From assembly GCF_902825325.1 (NCBI RefSeq), contig NZ_CADEAR010000006.1:124001-188000 (forward strand): a DNA stretch of 64,000 nucleotides, read 5' to 3'. The position numbers and the translations under genes are program-made. Each line of letters opens with the position of its first letter. The stretch's first letter is position 1. Below, one piece after another: positions 20,546 through 29,649 of the stretch. The DNA is from Brucella tritici (GTDB taxonomy: Bacteria; Pseudomonadota; Alphaproteobacteria; Rhizobiales; Rhizobiaceae). Below the pieces are notes generated by a model. The model saw only the letters and a list, made by a program, of their open reading frames with translations. It was not told the origin of the DNA and did not search any database.

Positions 20546-21487
20546 TTAGGACTTGCGTGCCTTGTCGTTGAACTTGAGCATCTCGATGATCGGTTCATAG
20601 TCCTTGGCTTCGGTGGCTACGAATTCCTTGTCCTTTCCGTCGGAAAGAGCGTCAAAGCCGGCCTTGTCCTTCTTCGGCATGTCGAGGAAAGCCTGCTTGA
20701 TGTCGGCCTTCAGCTGGTCGGGCAGCGCGCTGAGAACAGCGAACGGACCTTCAGGAAGGAAGTCCGACTTGAAGATGATGCGGAAATCATCCTTCGTCAT
20801 TGCCTTGCCGTTGGCGTCTTTCAGAACGCCGCGGCTGACCATGCGGGTCAGGTTGGAGTCGTCTTCCGAATTCCAGGAGTTGGCAGCAGCGTCTGCGGTA
20901 CCCTGCGCGAGAGCGAGAACGGCGTTTTCATGGCTGCCAGCGAAGAAGTTCTTACCGAAGAACGTATCGACACTATAACCGTCACGGTTGAGGAAGAAGC
21001 GCGGAGCGTTGTTACCCGAGGTCGAATTTGGATCGACGAGAGCAATGGTCTTGCCCTTCAGGTCTTCCATGGTCTTGTACGGGCTGTCAGCGCGAACATA
21101 AACAACCGAATAATAGCCGTTGACGCCAGTGTCGTGACGCTGGTTGACAAGCGGCGTGGTCTCAACACCAGTCATGACGGCGCGGGAATAAGATGCCGGG
21201 CCATAGAATGCGATCTGGATGTTACCGGCGCGCTGGCCCTCGATTACAGCAGCATAGTCGTTGGCAACGCGCAGCGTGACCTTCGTGCCGAGTTCCTTGC
21301 CGAGATAGGCAGCCAGAGGTGCATAACGGTCGGAAGTGGTCGAAGCGTTTTCTGCTGGGATCACGCCCAGAACGATTTCTGGGTAGTCCTTGCTCCAGTC
21401 AGCAGCCTGAGCGGTGGAGGCCATCATTGGCATGGTCAGCGTAGCGGTAAGCGCAGCAGCCGCCAGAAAGTTTCTACGGTTAAGCAT
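20546..21487 (-). CDS. phnD: Phosphonate ABC transporter, periplasmic binding protein
   Basis: A 313-residue PhnD with a twin-Arg-like but Sec-type leader (MLNRRNFLAAAALTATL, cleavage after AQA near residue 28). The motifs LGVIPAENASTTSDRYAPLAAYL, AFYGPASYSRA and DPNSTSGNNAPRF are characteristic of phosphonate binding proteins, the last forming much of the phosphonate pocket. It captures the substrate and delivers it to the two PhnE permeases. It lies between phnC and a strong hairpin. Confidence 0.95.
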   Translation of the reverse strand: MLNRRNFLAAAALTATLTMPMMASTAQAADWSKDYPEIVLGVIPAENASTTSDRYAPLAAYLGKELGTKVTLRVANDYAAVIEGQRAGNIQIAFYGPASYSRAVMTGVETTPLVNQRHDTGVNGYYSVVYVRADSPYKTMEDLKGKTIALVDPNSTSGNNAPRFFLNRDGYSVDTFFGKNFFAGSHENAVLALAQGTADAAANSWNSEDDSNLTRMVSRGVLKDANGKAMTKDDFRIIFKSDFLPEGPFAVLSALPDQLKADIKQAFLDMPKKDKAGFDALSDGKDKEFVATEAKDYEPIIEMLKFNDKARKS

Positions 21488-21534
21488 AGGTATCTCCTGT
21501 TAATCCCCGATTTTAGAAGGTAATTTTCCTGCGT

Positions 21535-22365
21535 TTACGCGGAAAGCTGACGCAGAACGGCTTCAGCCGACTGCGGAACTGGCATTGGCATTGTTTCGCC
21601 CTGCTGCTCATCGGCATCGATGACGTCAGCGGCTTCCATGCCGTAAAGGTCGCGTGCTGCCATTTCGGTCAGCATCGACGGTGTGCCGCGGAATACGATC
21701 TTGCCGGCCGACATACCGACAAGACGGTCGCAATAGCTGCGCGCAATATCGAGCGAGTGCAGATTGCAGAGAACCGTGATGCCATATTCGCGATTGATGC
21801 GACGCAGGGCGTCCATGACGCTGCGGGTGTTGCGCGGATCGAGCGATGCAATCGGTTCGTCGGCGAGAATGATGCGCGGCTGCTGGACAAGCGCACGGGC
21901 AATCGCCACGCGCTGCTGCTGGCCGCCCGAAAGTTCATCGGCGCGATGCGCTGCAAGATGCGCAATATCGAACTGCTGCAAGGCGGAAAGAGCAATCAAA
22001 CGCTCTTCATCGCTCCAGATGCGCAGAAGCGATTTTGGCGTCGAAACATAGTTCAGACGGCCCATCAGAACGTTGGTCAGAACATCAAGACGATCGACCA
22101 GATTGAAATGCTGGAAAATCATCGCGCATTGCGCACGCCAGTCGCGCAGTCCCGAACTTTTAAGGCCCGTAACGTCGCGACCGTCCCAATGGATGGTCCC
22201 TTCGGAAGGTTCGACAAGGCGATTGATCATACGCAGAAGCGTCGACTTGCCCGCGCCAGAGCGCCCGATAATTCCCACAAACGTGCCCGGCTCGATTTCG
22301 AGGTCCACGCCCGAAACCGCCACCTTGTCATTATAGCGGCGCGTTATGTTTTTCAGTTGAAGCAT
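21535..22365 (-). CDS. phnC: Phosphonate ABC transporter ATPase
   Basis: A 276-residue ABC ATPase: Walker [10 protein letters not shown], signature [15 protein letters not shown], Walker [12 protein letters not shown] and an H-loop histidine in [27 protein letters not shown] is a PhnC-type helical insert. The start is set at 22365, with GGAGA eight bases upstream; the frame's first Met at 22410 would overlap the Pho box. It opens the second block of the phn operon (phnCDEE) and probably has its own PhoB-dependent promoter. Confidence 0.94.
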   Translation of the reverse strand: MLQLKNITRRYNDKVAVSGVDLEIEPGTFVGIIGRSGAGKSTLLRMINRLVEPSEGTIHWDGRDVTGLKSSGLRDWRAQCAMIFQHFNLVDRLDVLTNVLMGRLNYVSTPKSLLRIWSDEERLIALSALQQFDIAHLAAHRADELSGGQQQRVAIARALVQQPRIILADEPIASLDPRNTRSVMDALRRINREYGITVLCNLHSLDIARSYCDRLVGMSAGKIVFRGTPSMLTEMAARDLYGMEAADVIDADEQQGETMPMPVPQSAEAVLRQLSA

Positions 22366-22403
22366 GAATTCGTCTCCATTCATGCTCACTCTGAATTGCT
22401 TCC

Positions 22404-22432
22404 ATGACACTGCGATGAAAGCAGAATGACGT
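22404..22432 (-). promoter_or_regulatory. Pho box ahead of phnC
   Basis: On the minus strand three TCAT cores recur exactly every 11 bases (ACGTCAT, CTTTCAT, GTGTCAT), matching the CTGTCAT-N4-CTGTCAT layout of PhoB binding sites. It lies 39 bases before the chosen phnC start, between phnN and phnC, and points towards phnC. Confidence 0.72.
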
Positions 22433-22434
22433 TT

Positions 22435-22448
22435 GTGTAAATTTACAC
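22435..22448. promoter_or_regulatory. Perfect 14-bp palindrome upstream of the phnC Pho box
   Basis: GTGTAAATTTACAC is a perfect palindrome two bases beyond the Pho box. Its GTxTA/TAxAC arms resemble the GTCTA/TAGAC operator in the phnF-phnG gap, so PhnF binding is conceivable. This is inference from sequence likeness only. Confidence 0.4.
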
Positions 22449-22467
22449 GCCGCTATAGGGATTTTAT

Positions 22468-23052
22468 CTAAGCGATTGTTTTAACAGCTATTTCATTTAA
22501 GTGACGAAGGAAGGCGTCTGTGGATGCATTCACATTGCCGGAATTGTCTATTGTGACAACATCCGCGGCACCGTCATCAAAGCTCACTTCGCGCGCCAGC
22601 CGCAAGGCGATTTCCTCCCGGCTTTCACGACCGCGCGATGCAAGCCGTTCAGCGAGAACGTCCGGTCGGGCCGTTATCACGACCACAGAGCGCGACGTGT
22701 AGAGCCTGCGAATATCACCCAGAACCCGTCGCGAGACATTGGCGACCACAACGATGCCGTCGGCGATTTCATCCTCAAGTGATTTCGGCAATCCATAGCT
22801 CAGACCATGCGCCTGCCAGTGCAGGGCAAAAGCGCCCTCATCTGCCGACTTTGCAAATGCCGCTTCATCCAGACTGTCGTGATCTTCCGTTCCCGGCATT
22901 TGCGGGCGGGTTATGATGCGGCGCACAAAATGAAACCGCGTGTCGTCCGCAAGAGCCGCACGCGCTGCATCCATGATCGTATCCTTGCCGGCCCCGCTGG
23001 GGCCGACAACGGCGACGAAACAGCCTTTCGGCATATCGGATTGCATCTGCAT
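22468..23052 (-). CDS. phnN: Ribose 1,5-bisphosphokinase
   Basis: A 194-residue guanylate-kinase-like protein that phosphorylates ribose 1,5-bisphosphate to PRPP, the last step of the C-P lyase pathway. The P-loop VVGPSGAGKDTIM, then RRIITRP and ALHWQAHGLSYGLP match PhnN. Its start codon shares a base with the stop of phnM (TGATG), indicating coupled translation. Confidence 0.94.
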   Translation of the reverse strand: MQMQSDMPKGCFVAVVGPSGAGKDTIMDAARAALADDTRFHFVRRIITRPQMPGTEDHDSLDEAAFAKSADEGAFALHWQAHGLSYGLPKSLEDEIADGIVVVANVSRRVLGDIRRLYTSRSVVVITARPDVLAERLASRGRESREEIALRLAREVSFDDGAADVVTIDNSGNVNASTDAFLRHLNEIAVKTIA

Positions 23053-24191
23053 CAGAGCACCCGCTCGCCTTCGCGCCAGACAGTGCGGACAACCGGGATC
23101 GCGCCTTTCGGGCGCACGCGAACCATATCGGCACGTTTTCCGATAGCGATCTCGCCGCGATCATCCATGGCCATGGCGTCGGCGGGATTCTTGGTCACGA
23201 GGCGGACAGCCTGTGGCAGTGCAATCGGACGTTCGCCCGAAGCAAGACCGAAAGCCGATTGAATGAGGCTAAACGGGATATAATCCGAAGACAGAATGTC
23301 GAGGCTACCATTATCAACAAGATCGCGTGCAGCGATATTGCCGGAATGCGAACCACCGCGAACGATGTTTGGCGCCCCCATCAGAATCGAGAGCCCTGCG
23401 CCTTTTGAAGCATTTGCGGCTTCCATCGTGGTCGGAAACTCGGCGATCCGCACGCCATGGTCGAGCGATTCATCGACATGCGCGCTGGTCGCATCATCAT
23501 GGCTGGCCAGAACGATGCCGCGCGTCGCAGCCAGTTCGGCGATGGAACGGCGATGCTTGGCCGAATAGGCGTCCGAATCCGCCATGCGCTTCTCACAATG
23601 CACGCGGAACTCCTCATCCGTGAGCTTCATTTTGCGCATGTAATAGGTGCGATAGGTCTCAAGATCAACGAATTGACGTTGTCCCGGCGCATGATCCATC
23701 AACGAAGCGAGTTTGACGCGGTCGTCACCTGCGAAAAGCTCGAATGTTTCCAGGCAATCCGCCGACGAAACCTCGCAGCGCAGGTGCAGAAAGTGGTCTG
23801 CACGCAAGCGATTTTCGCGAACACCGCTTTCGATAGCATCAGCAAGCATCCGCATATCCTCGCCTACGAAGTCGCGGTCATAGTCGGAACCAACGCGCAT
23901 CGCATCGAAAACTGTCGTAATGCCGGATGCTGCAACCTGCGCATCATGTGCCTGAACCGCTGCATCGACATTCCAGCGAACTTTCGGACGCGGCGCATAA
24001 TGGCTTTCGAGCTGGTCCGTGTGCAGCTCAATCAGACCCGGAATGACATAATCGCCATCCATGTCATCGCCGCCATTGGTATTGCCCTGATCGATTGCTG
24101 CAATTTTGCCGTCACGGATCAGGATAGAACCGGAAACAATCTCGTCAACAAGCACGATCTGTGCGTTTTTCAGAACGATTTCATTAGCCAT
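23052..24191 (-). CDS. phnM: Alpha-D-ribose 1-methylphosphonate 5-triphosphate diphosphatase
   Basis: A 379-residue amidohydrolase-fold enzyme releasing pyrophosphate from the ribosyl phosphonate triphosphate made by PhnGHIL. It has the metal-binding ELHTDQLE motif (residues 56-63), LASHDDAT and the ending region [17 protein letters not shown]. The start overlaps the end of the upstream transferase gene by 8 bases. Its position between the core lyase genes and phnN is standard. Confidence 0.94.
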   Translation of the reverse strand: MANEIVLKNAQIVLVDEIVSGSILIRDGKIAAIDQGNTNGGDDMDGDYVIPGLIELHTDQLESHYAPRPKVRWNVDAAVQAHDAQVAASGITTVFDAMRVGSDYDRDFVGEDMRMLADAIESGVRENRLRADHFLHLRCEVSSADCLETFELFAGDDRVKLASLMDHAPGQRQFVDLETYRTYYMRKMKLTDEEFRVHCEKRMADSDAYSAKHRRSIAELAATRGIVLASHDDATSAHVDESLDHGVRIAEFPTTMEAANASKGAGLSILMGAPNIVRGGSHSGNIAARDLVDNGSLDILSSDYIPFSLIQSAFGLASGERPIALPQAVRLVTKNPADAMAMDDRGEIAIGKRADMVRVRPKGAIPVVRTVWREGERVL

Positions 24192-24840
24192 TGGATAGCT
24201 CTTTCATGACCGCATTTGTATTGGCGGGTGTTTCATATTTCGAGAGAAAAGATTCGATATCGAGCGCGCGGAAATCGTCGAGAGCTTCGTGCAAACGCTT
24301 ATGGCTCCAGTCCCACCATGCCAGCCGATCCAGGCGATTGCCGGTCGCAGCGTCGAAGCGTTCGCGAATGAGACGCGCCGGTACGCCGCCCACAATCGTA
24401 TAGGGCGCCACATCCTTGCTCACCACTGCACCGGCCCCGACAACCGCACCATTGCCGACTGTCACGCCCGGCAAAATGGTTGCGCCGTGACCGAGCCATG
24501 TATCATGACCGATCTTCACGGCATTGCCGCGACGCCACTCGAAAAACTCCGTTTCATCCTTTTCTTCCGGCCAGTAATCACCGGCGCGGTAAGTGAAATG
24601 ATGCAGTGTCGGACGCCATGTCGGATGGTTGGTGGCGTTGATGCGCACATGGCTGGCGATGTTGGAAAACTTGCCGATCTCCGCGCACCAGATTTCGCAA
24701 TCGACACCAAGATAGGAATAGTCGCCCAGTGCGGTTTCAGAAACGCGGGAGCGCTCGCCGATCTCCGTATAGCGACCAAGCGTGCAACCGCTAACGACGG
24801 CGGTTCCATGCACCAGCGGCTCCACCGAGAGTTTGGTCAT
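24184..24840 (-). CDS. Hexapeptide-repeat transferase associated with phosphonate metabolism
   Basis: A 218-residue left-handed beta-helix acyltransferase of the xenobiotic acetyltransferase type. Hexapeptide repeats run through the middle (for example [33 protein letters not shown], given here in part as [10 protein letters not shown]), and [10 protein letters not shown] carries the likely catalytic histidine. This family is regularly encoded inside C-P lyase operons; a role in acetylating aminoalkylphosphonates or an intermediate is plausible but unproven. It overlaps phnL by 4 bases and phnM by 8. Confidence 0.88.
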   Translation of the reverse strand: MTKLSVEPLVHGTAVVSGCTLGRYTEIGERSRVSETALGDYSYLGVDCEIWCAEIGKFSNIASHVRINATNHPTWRPTLHHFTYRAGDYWPEEKDETEFFEWRRGNAVKIGHDTWLGHGATILPGVTVGNGAVVGAGAVVSKDVAPYTIVGGVPARLIRERFDAATGNRLDRLAWWDWSHKRLHEALDDFRALDIESFLSKYETPANTNAVMKELSNG

Positions 24841-25556
24841 GCTAGCGCCCTCGGAGAAAAAGCTGTCACGTCGATAATCCGGTCGGCAACCTCCGTGCGC
24901 ACATCCTCATCGTGGAAGATGCCGAGCATGGCGACGCCCTGCTCTTTCTTGGTCTTGATGAGATCAACGACGACCGCACGGTTCTTCGCATCGAGCGAAG
25001 CGGTCGGCTCATCAAGCAGCAATACCGGATGATCCGTAATGAAACCGCGCGCGATGTTCACGCGCTGCTGCTCACCGCCGGAGAAAGTCGCAGGTGGCAA
25101 GGCCCACAGCCTTTCCGGCAGGTTGAGCTGCGCCAGAAGTTCGCGAGCGCGGTTCAGTGCCGCTTCACGATCGACGCCACGCGCAACCAGCGGTTCGGCA
25201 ACCACATCGATTGCCGCAACGCGTGGCAGCGTGCGCAGAAACTGGCTGACATAGCCGATCGTGTCGCGACGCACGGCCAGCACTTCACGCGGATCGGCTG
25301 TAGCAAGATCGACAGTGCGGTCTGCATGACGGATCAGGATCGAGCCGCCATTGACCGCATAATTACCGTAGACCATTTTAAGAATCGAGCTTTTGCCCGC
25401 ACCCGAAGGACCGCCAAGCACGGCGCATTCACCGGCATGGAGTTCGAAGTTCACGCCGCGAACGACCGGAAGTTCGATGCCGCCTTGCAGATGCATCACG
25501 AAGGTTTTCGTGACATCGGTGACGGTAAGCGGGGCTGATGTTTGCAACATAGACAT
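24837..25556 (-). CDS. phnL: C-P lyase complex ABC-type ATPase PhnL
   Basis: A 239-residue ABC ATPase with Walker [20 protein letters not shown], signature [14 protein letters not shown] and Walker [13 protein letters not shown]. The opening and the VYGNY variant are specific to PhnL rather than to transporter ATPases. It is not a permease partner; in E. coli it works with PhnGHI to attach phosphonate to ribose triphosphate. Confidence 0.94.
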   Translation of the reverse strand: MSMLQTSAPLTVTDVTKTFVMHLQGGIELPVVRGVNFELHAGECAVLGGPSGAGKSSILKMVYGNYAVNGGSILIRHADRTVDLATADPREVLAVRRDTIGYVSQFLRTLPRVAAIDVVAEPLVARGVDREAALNRARELLAQLNLPERLWALPPATFSGGEQQRVNIARGFITDHPVLLLDEPTASLDAKNRAVVVDLIKTKKEQGVAMLGIFHDEDVRTEVADRIIDVTAFSPRALA

Positions 25557-25623
25557 TTTTCACCTCGTGCATGAAGTTCGTCTAATTTAGGAACAGCATG
25601 CTACAAATATCTGTTTTAGTTTA

Positions 25624-26400
25624 CTAAACCTGCAGAATTGACGACACGAGTAACTGCGTATATGGCGCCTGCGGATCGTCCAGCACGCGGTCGGTCAGTC
25701 CCTGTTCGACAATATGGCCGTCTTTCATGACCATGATGCGATGGGACAGAAGCCGGGCCACGGCGAGATCGTGGGTAACGATAATCACCGAGAGGCCAAG
25801 GTCGCTGACGAGGCCGCGCAACAGGTCGAGCAGACGCGCCTGTACCGAGACGTCGAGACCGCCGGTTGGCTCATCCATGAAGACAAGACGCGGAGCAGTC
25901 ACCAGATTGCGGGCAATCTGCAGGCGCTGGCGCATACCGCCAGAGAAGGCGCGTGGCTGATCATCGATACGGTCGGAAGCGATTTCGACGCGTCCTAGCC
26001 ATTCCGTCGCCGTCGAGCGGATATTGCCATAATGGCGTTCACCAACGGCCATCAGGCGTTCGCCGACATTGGCACCGGCCGAAACCGTCATGCGCAATCC
26101 GTCCGCCGGGTTCTGATGCACAAAACCCCAGTCGGTCCGCATCAGGAAGCGGCGTTCCGCCTCGCCAATTTTGTAGAGATCGCGGAATTCACCGTCGCGC
26201 ATCCGGTATTCAACCGTGCCGGACGTCGGTTCCAGACGGGTTGCCAGACTGTTCAGGAGCGTCGTCTTGCCGGAACCGGATTCACCGACGATGGCCAGCA
26301 CTTCGCCTGGCCACAGATTGAAGGAGATGTCCACGCAGCCACGGCGATTGCCGTAAAACTTCGACAGGCTGTTTACTCTCAGCAGGGGTTCGTTGTTCAT
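25624..26400 (-). CDS. phnK: C-P lyase complex ABC-type ATPase PhnK
   Basis: A 258-residue ABC ATPase: Walker A GESGSGKTTLLNSLATRL, signature FSGGMRQRLQIARNL and Walker B VFMDEPTGGLDVS. GFVHQNPADGLRM is PhnK-specific. In E. coli PhnK docks on the PhnJ subunit of the core complex. It starts 4 bases inside the end of phnJ and is separated from phnL by 67 bases with a TTTAGT-TT-ACTAAA palindrome (25615-25628) at its own stop codon. Confidence 0.94.
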   Translation of the reverse strand: MNNEPLLRVNSLSKFYGNRRGCVDISFNLWPGEVLAIVGESGSGKTTLLNSLATRLEPTSGTVEYRMRDGEFRDLYKIGEAERRFLMRTDWGFVHQNPADGLRMTVSAGANVGERLMAVGERHYGNIRSTATEWLGRVEIASDRIDDQPRAFSGGMRQRLQIARNLVTAPRLVFMDEPTGGLDVSVQARLLDLLRGLVSDLGLSVIIVTHDLAVARLLSHRIMVMKDGHIVEQGLTDRVLDDPQAPYTQLLVSSILQV

Positions 26401-27275
26401 TCTGCTGCCTCCTTATTCGCTGCCAGATGACCGAAATGGCCGTTGGCCTGACGGTCTTCGCAAAAATCGGTGTCGGAGCAGACGAACATCGAGCCGCCAC
26501 GGTCGTCCAGCACGACTTCGTCCAGATAGACGCCCTTCGCGCCGCAGAGCGCACAGGGTTCCTTGAATTTCTGCACTTCAAACGGATGGTCCTCGAAATC
26601 GAGGCTCACCACCTGCGTGTAAGGCGGGACGGCATAGATGCGCTTTTCGCGACCGGCACCGAACAATTGCAATGCCGGAGACATATGCATTTTCGGATTG
26701 TCGAATTTCGGCGTCGGCGAAGGTGCCATCACATAGCGCCCCTCGATCATCACCGGATAATCATAGGTCTTGGCGATATGGCCGTGACGCGCAATGTCTT
26801 CGTAAAGCTTCACATGCATGAGGCCATATTCGGCCAGCGCGTGCATCTTGCGGGTCTCGGTTTCGCGCGGTTCAAGAAAACGCAGCGGCTCGGGGATCGG
26901 CACCTGATAGACGATCACCTGCCCTTCGGTCAGCGGATATTCCGGAATGCGGTGACGGGTCTGGATGATGGTCGCCTCGCCCGTATGGGTAGTAACGGCG
27001 ACATCGGCTGTCTTCTGGAAGAAAGCGCGGATGGAGACGGCATTGGTCGTGTCGTCAGCACCCTGATCGATGACCTTCAGCACATCGTCCGGCCCGATGA
27101 TCGAGGCGGTTACCTGCACGCCGCCGGTGCCCCAGCCATAAGGCATCGGCATTTCACGGCTGGCGAAAGGCACCTGATAGCCGGGAACGGCAATCGCCTT
27201 CAGGATGGCGCGACGGATCATCCGCTTGGTCTGTTCGTCCAGATAGGCGAAGTTGTAATTGGCCAGATCGCTCAT
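26397..27275 (-). CDS. phnJ: Alpha-D-ribose 1-methylphosphonate 5-phosphate C-P lyase
   Basis: The 292-residue radical-SAM enzyme that cleaves the carbon-phosphorus bond. Four cysteines match the E. coli numbering exactly: Cys241 and Cys244 (CALC), Cys266 (FVCSD) and Cys272 (FCED), three of which hold the Fe-S cluster and Cys272 the thiyl radical. Gly32, the glycyl-radical site, lies in VPGYQVP. All key residues are present, so the enzyme should be active. It overlaps phnI and phnK by four bases on each side. Confidence 0.97.
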   Translation of the reverse strand: MSDLANYNFAYLDEQTKRMIRRAILKAIAVPGYQVPFASREMPMPYGWGTGGVQVTASIIGPDDVLKVIDQGADDTTNAVSIRAFFQKTADVAVTTHTGEATIIQTRHRIPEYPLTEGQVIVYQVPIPEPLRFLEPRETETRKMHALAEYGLMHVKLYEDIARHGHIAKTYDYPVMIEGRYVMAPSPTPKFDNPKMHMSPALQLFGAGREKRIYAVPPYTQVVSLDFEDHPFEVQKFKEPCALCGAKGVYLDEVVLDDRGGSMFVCSDTDFCEDRQANGHFGHLAANKEAAE

Positions 27276-28381
27276 TCTGCGGCCTCCTGTGTTGGGCCTT
27301 CAGTCTTATTGTTCGCTTGGTCATATTCCGCGCGCATACGGCGGATGAGATCGAGTTCTGCCTGAAAATCCACGTAGTGGGGCAGTTTCAGGTGCTCGAC
27401 GAAACCGGTAGACTGCACATTGTCGGAATGGGAGATGACGAATTCCTCGTCCTGTGCGGGAGCGGTCACATCCGTATCGAACTCGCGAACACGCAGCGCA
27501 CGGTCGCAGAGCGACATGGACATGGCCTTGCGCTCACTCTGGCCGAACACCAGCCCATAGCCGCGTGTGAATTGCGGCGGCTGCTTGGCCGAACCTTTAA
27601 ATTGATTGACCATCTGGCATTCAGTCAGTTGCACACGACCGAGCGAAACGGCAAAGCCAAGTTCGGGCACGTCGAACTCGACATCCACTTCGCCAATGCG
27701 GATTTCACCAACGAAAGGATGCGTGTTGCCATAGCCGCGTTGGGTGGAATAACCGAGCGCCAGCAGGAATCCTTCGTCGCCACGCGCCAGTGCCTGAAGG
27801 CGCAGGTCGCGTTCCATCGGAAATGTCCAGGGTTCGCGGGTCAGGTCGCCCGGTTCGTGACCTTCCGGCAGGGAACCGTCATCCTCGATCATCCCGTTGA
27901 CACCGAGAATATCAGTTACACGTGGTGTCTCTTCCGGCTGAGCCTCCCGCGTTTCCGGTTCCGGCACGGCCACATCGCCCGCGAGATCGGGATCAAGAAG
28001 TCGATGTGTATAATCGAAAGTCGGTCCCAGAAGCTGGCCACCGGGCAGATCCTTATAGGTCGCCGAAATGCGGCGCTCGATCAGCATCTGAGCTGTTTCC
28101 ATCGGACGGGAATAGCCAAAGCGCGGCAAGGTGGTGCGGTAGGCGCGCACCAGAAAGATTGCTTCGATCAGATCGCCACGGGACTGACGCACAGCAAGTG
28201 CGGCCAGTTCGCGATCATAGAGCGAACCTTCGGCCATGACGCGATCGACCGCCAGCGCAAGCTGCTCGACAATCTGATCGAGACGAAGTGCCGGGACCGA
28301 ACGGTCACCGCGACGGCGATCATCGAGAAGACGGTGGGCATTGCGGATGGCTGTTTCACCACCCTTTACGGCAACATACAT
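27272..28381 (-). CDS. phnI: C-P lyase core subunit PhnI (nucleosidase-like)
   Basis: A 369-residue subunit that with PhnG, H and L displaces adenine from ATP to form the ribose triphosphate phosphonate adduct. The start MYVAVKGGETAIRNAH at 28381 is the family N-terminus; the frame's earlier Met would add 38 unrelated residues that overlap phnH. SVPALRLDQIVEQLALAVDRVM and LPHYVDFQAELDLIR near the end are typical. Start and stop lie tightly between phnH and phnJ. Confidence 0.95.
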   Translation of the reverse strand: MYVAVKGGETAIRNAHRLLDDRRRGDRSVPALRLDQIVEQLALAVDRVMAEGSLYDRELAALAVRQSRGDLIEAIFLVRAYRTTLPRFGYSRPMETAQMLIERRISATYKDLPGGQLLGPTFDYTHRLLDPDLAGDVAVPEPETREAQPEETPRVTDILGVNGMIEDDGSLPEGHEPGDLTREPWTFPMERDLRLQALARGDEGFLLALGYSTQRGYGNTHPFVGEIRIGEVDVEFDVPELGFAVSLGRVQLTECQMVNQFKGSAKQPPQFTRGYGLVFGQSERKAMSMSLCDRALRVREFDTDVTAPAQDEEFVISHSDNVQSTGFVEHLKLPHYVDFQAELDLIRRMRAEYDQANNKTEGPTQEAAE

Positions 28382-28383
28382 TT

Positions 28384-29010
28384 TCAGCCCTCCAGATTGC
28401 TTACGCGCGTTGTGCGGGGAAGCGCTGCGACAGCACCGTCGCAGACCAGAACAAGATCCACGCCCAGCGGATATTGCGCGCCGTTCTCGCGCCATTGATT
28501 GATGAAATCCTGCGGCAGACCTTCGACGTGAAGCGCTCGTTCACCATCGATACCGGGGCCTTTGAGCACAAAGCCCTGCCCGCTTGTCAGTGAGGCAACA
28601 GCGAGGACAATAGTTGTCGAACGATCGGGAAACTCGGCGTCGCCCTGCGAAAACTCTGCCAGGGACGGCAGCAGCGATAGATTACTGACCAGAGCGAATT
28701 GCGCGGCGTCTGTATTATCGACATGCGGCGCACCGGTGTGAAAAGTAAGCCAGGCGGTTGCACTTTCATCGGCAGCTATCGCTGCATCGCACCAAACCGT
28801 CGCATCATGATCGAGCAAAGTTGCTGCAATAACGCCCAGTTCAGGCGTCAGCGGCTGCGGTGGGGTGGCTGCGCGAGCCAGAGGATAGATGCGGCCGGGA
28901 TTGGCCATGGCATGCATGACGGCATGGAATGCCGACTGCGCATCCGTCACCGGATCGGCAAAGCCGCCCTCAAACGCGGAGGAAGTGCTGTTTACAGAAG
29001 AAGGAAGCAT
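28384..29010 (-). CDS. phnH: C-P lyase core subunit PhnH
   Basis: A 208-residue PhnH. GGFADPVTDAQSAFHAVMHAMANPGRI is the conserved opening (quoted as AFHAVMHAMANPGRI), and LKGPGIDGERAL and NGAQYPLGVDLVLV are typical. It binds the core lyase complex in E. coli. Its start shares a base with the phnG stop (TAATG) and its stop lies two bases from phnI. Confidence 0.94.
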   Translation of the reverse strand: MLPSSVNSTSSAFEGGFADPVTDAQSAFHAVMHAMANPGRIYPLARAATPPQPLTPELGVIAATLLDHDATVWCDAAIAADESATAWLTFHTGAPHVDNTDAAQFALVSNLSLLPSLAEFSQGDAEFPDRSTTIVLAVASLTSGQGFVLKGPGIDGERALHVEGLPQDFINQWRENGAQYPLGVDLVLVCDGAVAALPRTTRVSNLEG

Positions 29011-29525
29011 TAATTGTCTCCCCGGACCATTGTGAAGAAATCAACCTTGGTGGCGGCAGCTTCGCCGCGCAACGTGGCGTCCGCGTCGTCGAGCCGCTTG
29101 CGCAAGACATTCAGCACCTGCGTCTCCACCGCATCGCGTTGGCCTTCATCCAGCCACAGCGCATCGAAAAGAGCGGCAAGGCGTGCCTTTTCCTGATCGC
29201 GACCAAGTGCATAAGAATGACCGACCGAGCCATCGGAGAGCCGCACCGTAGCGCGCGTCACCGTTGCCTCGCCGACATTGAAGGCTGCGCCGCCGCCGCC
29301 AATGCGGCCACGCAGCATTACAAGGCCGGTTTCCGGTCCGCGCAGAACCTCGAATTCAGGCTTGTCCGACCATGCCTGCCAGAAAGCCTGCAGCTCTTCG
29401 CCACTTGCACGCGCAAGAACCGCCATGCTCGCCTGCCTTGCGGCTTGAACTGGATCTGGCGCCTTTCTGCTTTCAGTGGCGGAACCGGCTCCGCCTCCCT
29501 TCGCACTCTGCTCCGTACCGTACAT
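29010..29525 (-). CDS. phnG: C-P lyase core subunit PhnG
   Basis: A 171-residue PhnG. Conserved segments are SMAVLARASGEEL, VLRGPETGLVMLRGRIGG and FNVGEATVTRATVRL, the latter with the YALGRDQEKA region after it. First gene of the phn operon on this strand; its promoter region holds the PhnF-type palindrome and a consensus Pho box. Confidence 0.94.
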   Translation of the reverse strand: MYGTEQSAKGGGAGSATESRKAPDPVQAARQASMAVLARASGEELQAFWQAWSDKPEFEVLRGPETGLVMLRGRIGGGGAAFNVGEATVTRATVRLSDGSVGHSYALGRDQEKARLAALFDALWLDEGQRDAVETQVLNVLRKRLDDADATLRGEAAATKVDFFTMVRGDN

Positions 29526-29569
29526 GAGCTTCCCTGCCCTTTGAGATCTTGTTGACTTGCTCTTCGGAT

Positions 29570-29589
29570 TTGTCTAGTTATATAGACAA
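29570..29589. promoter_or_regulatory. PhnF-type operator between phnF and phnG
   Basis: TTGTCTA-gttata-TAGACAA is a perfect 7-bp inverted repeat with the GTxTA...TAxAC pattern of HutC-subgroup GntR operators. It lies 44 bases ahead of phnG and 53 ahead of phnF, suited to repress both. Confidence 0.7.
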
Positions 29590-29621
29590 CTATACAATAC
29601 CAGAATGAATACACCCTGCCA

Positions 29622-29649
29622 ATGACAGGACGATGACAGTTGATGACAA
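29622..29649 (-). promoter_or_regulatory. Consensus Pho box for phnG, overlapping the phnF start
   Basis: On the minus strand CTGTCAT-cgtc-CTGTCAT is a perfect PhoB repeat, followed by a third TTGTCAT at slightly shorter spacing. It points towards phnG. The third repeat covers the phnF start codon (29643), so PhoB binding could also block phnF. Confidence 0.85.
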
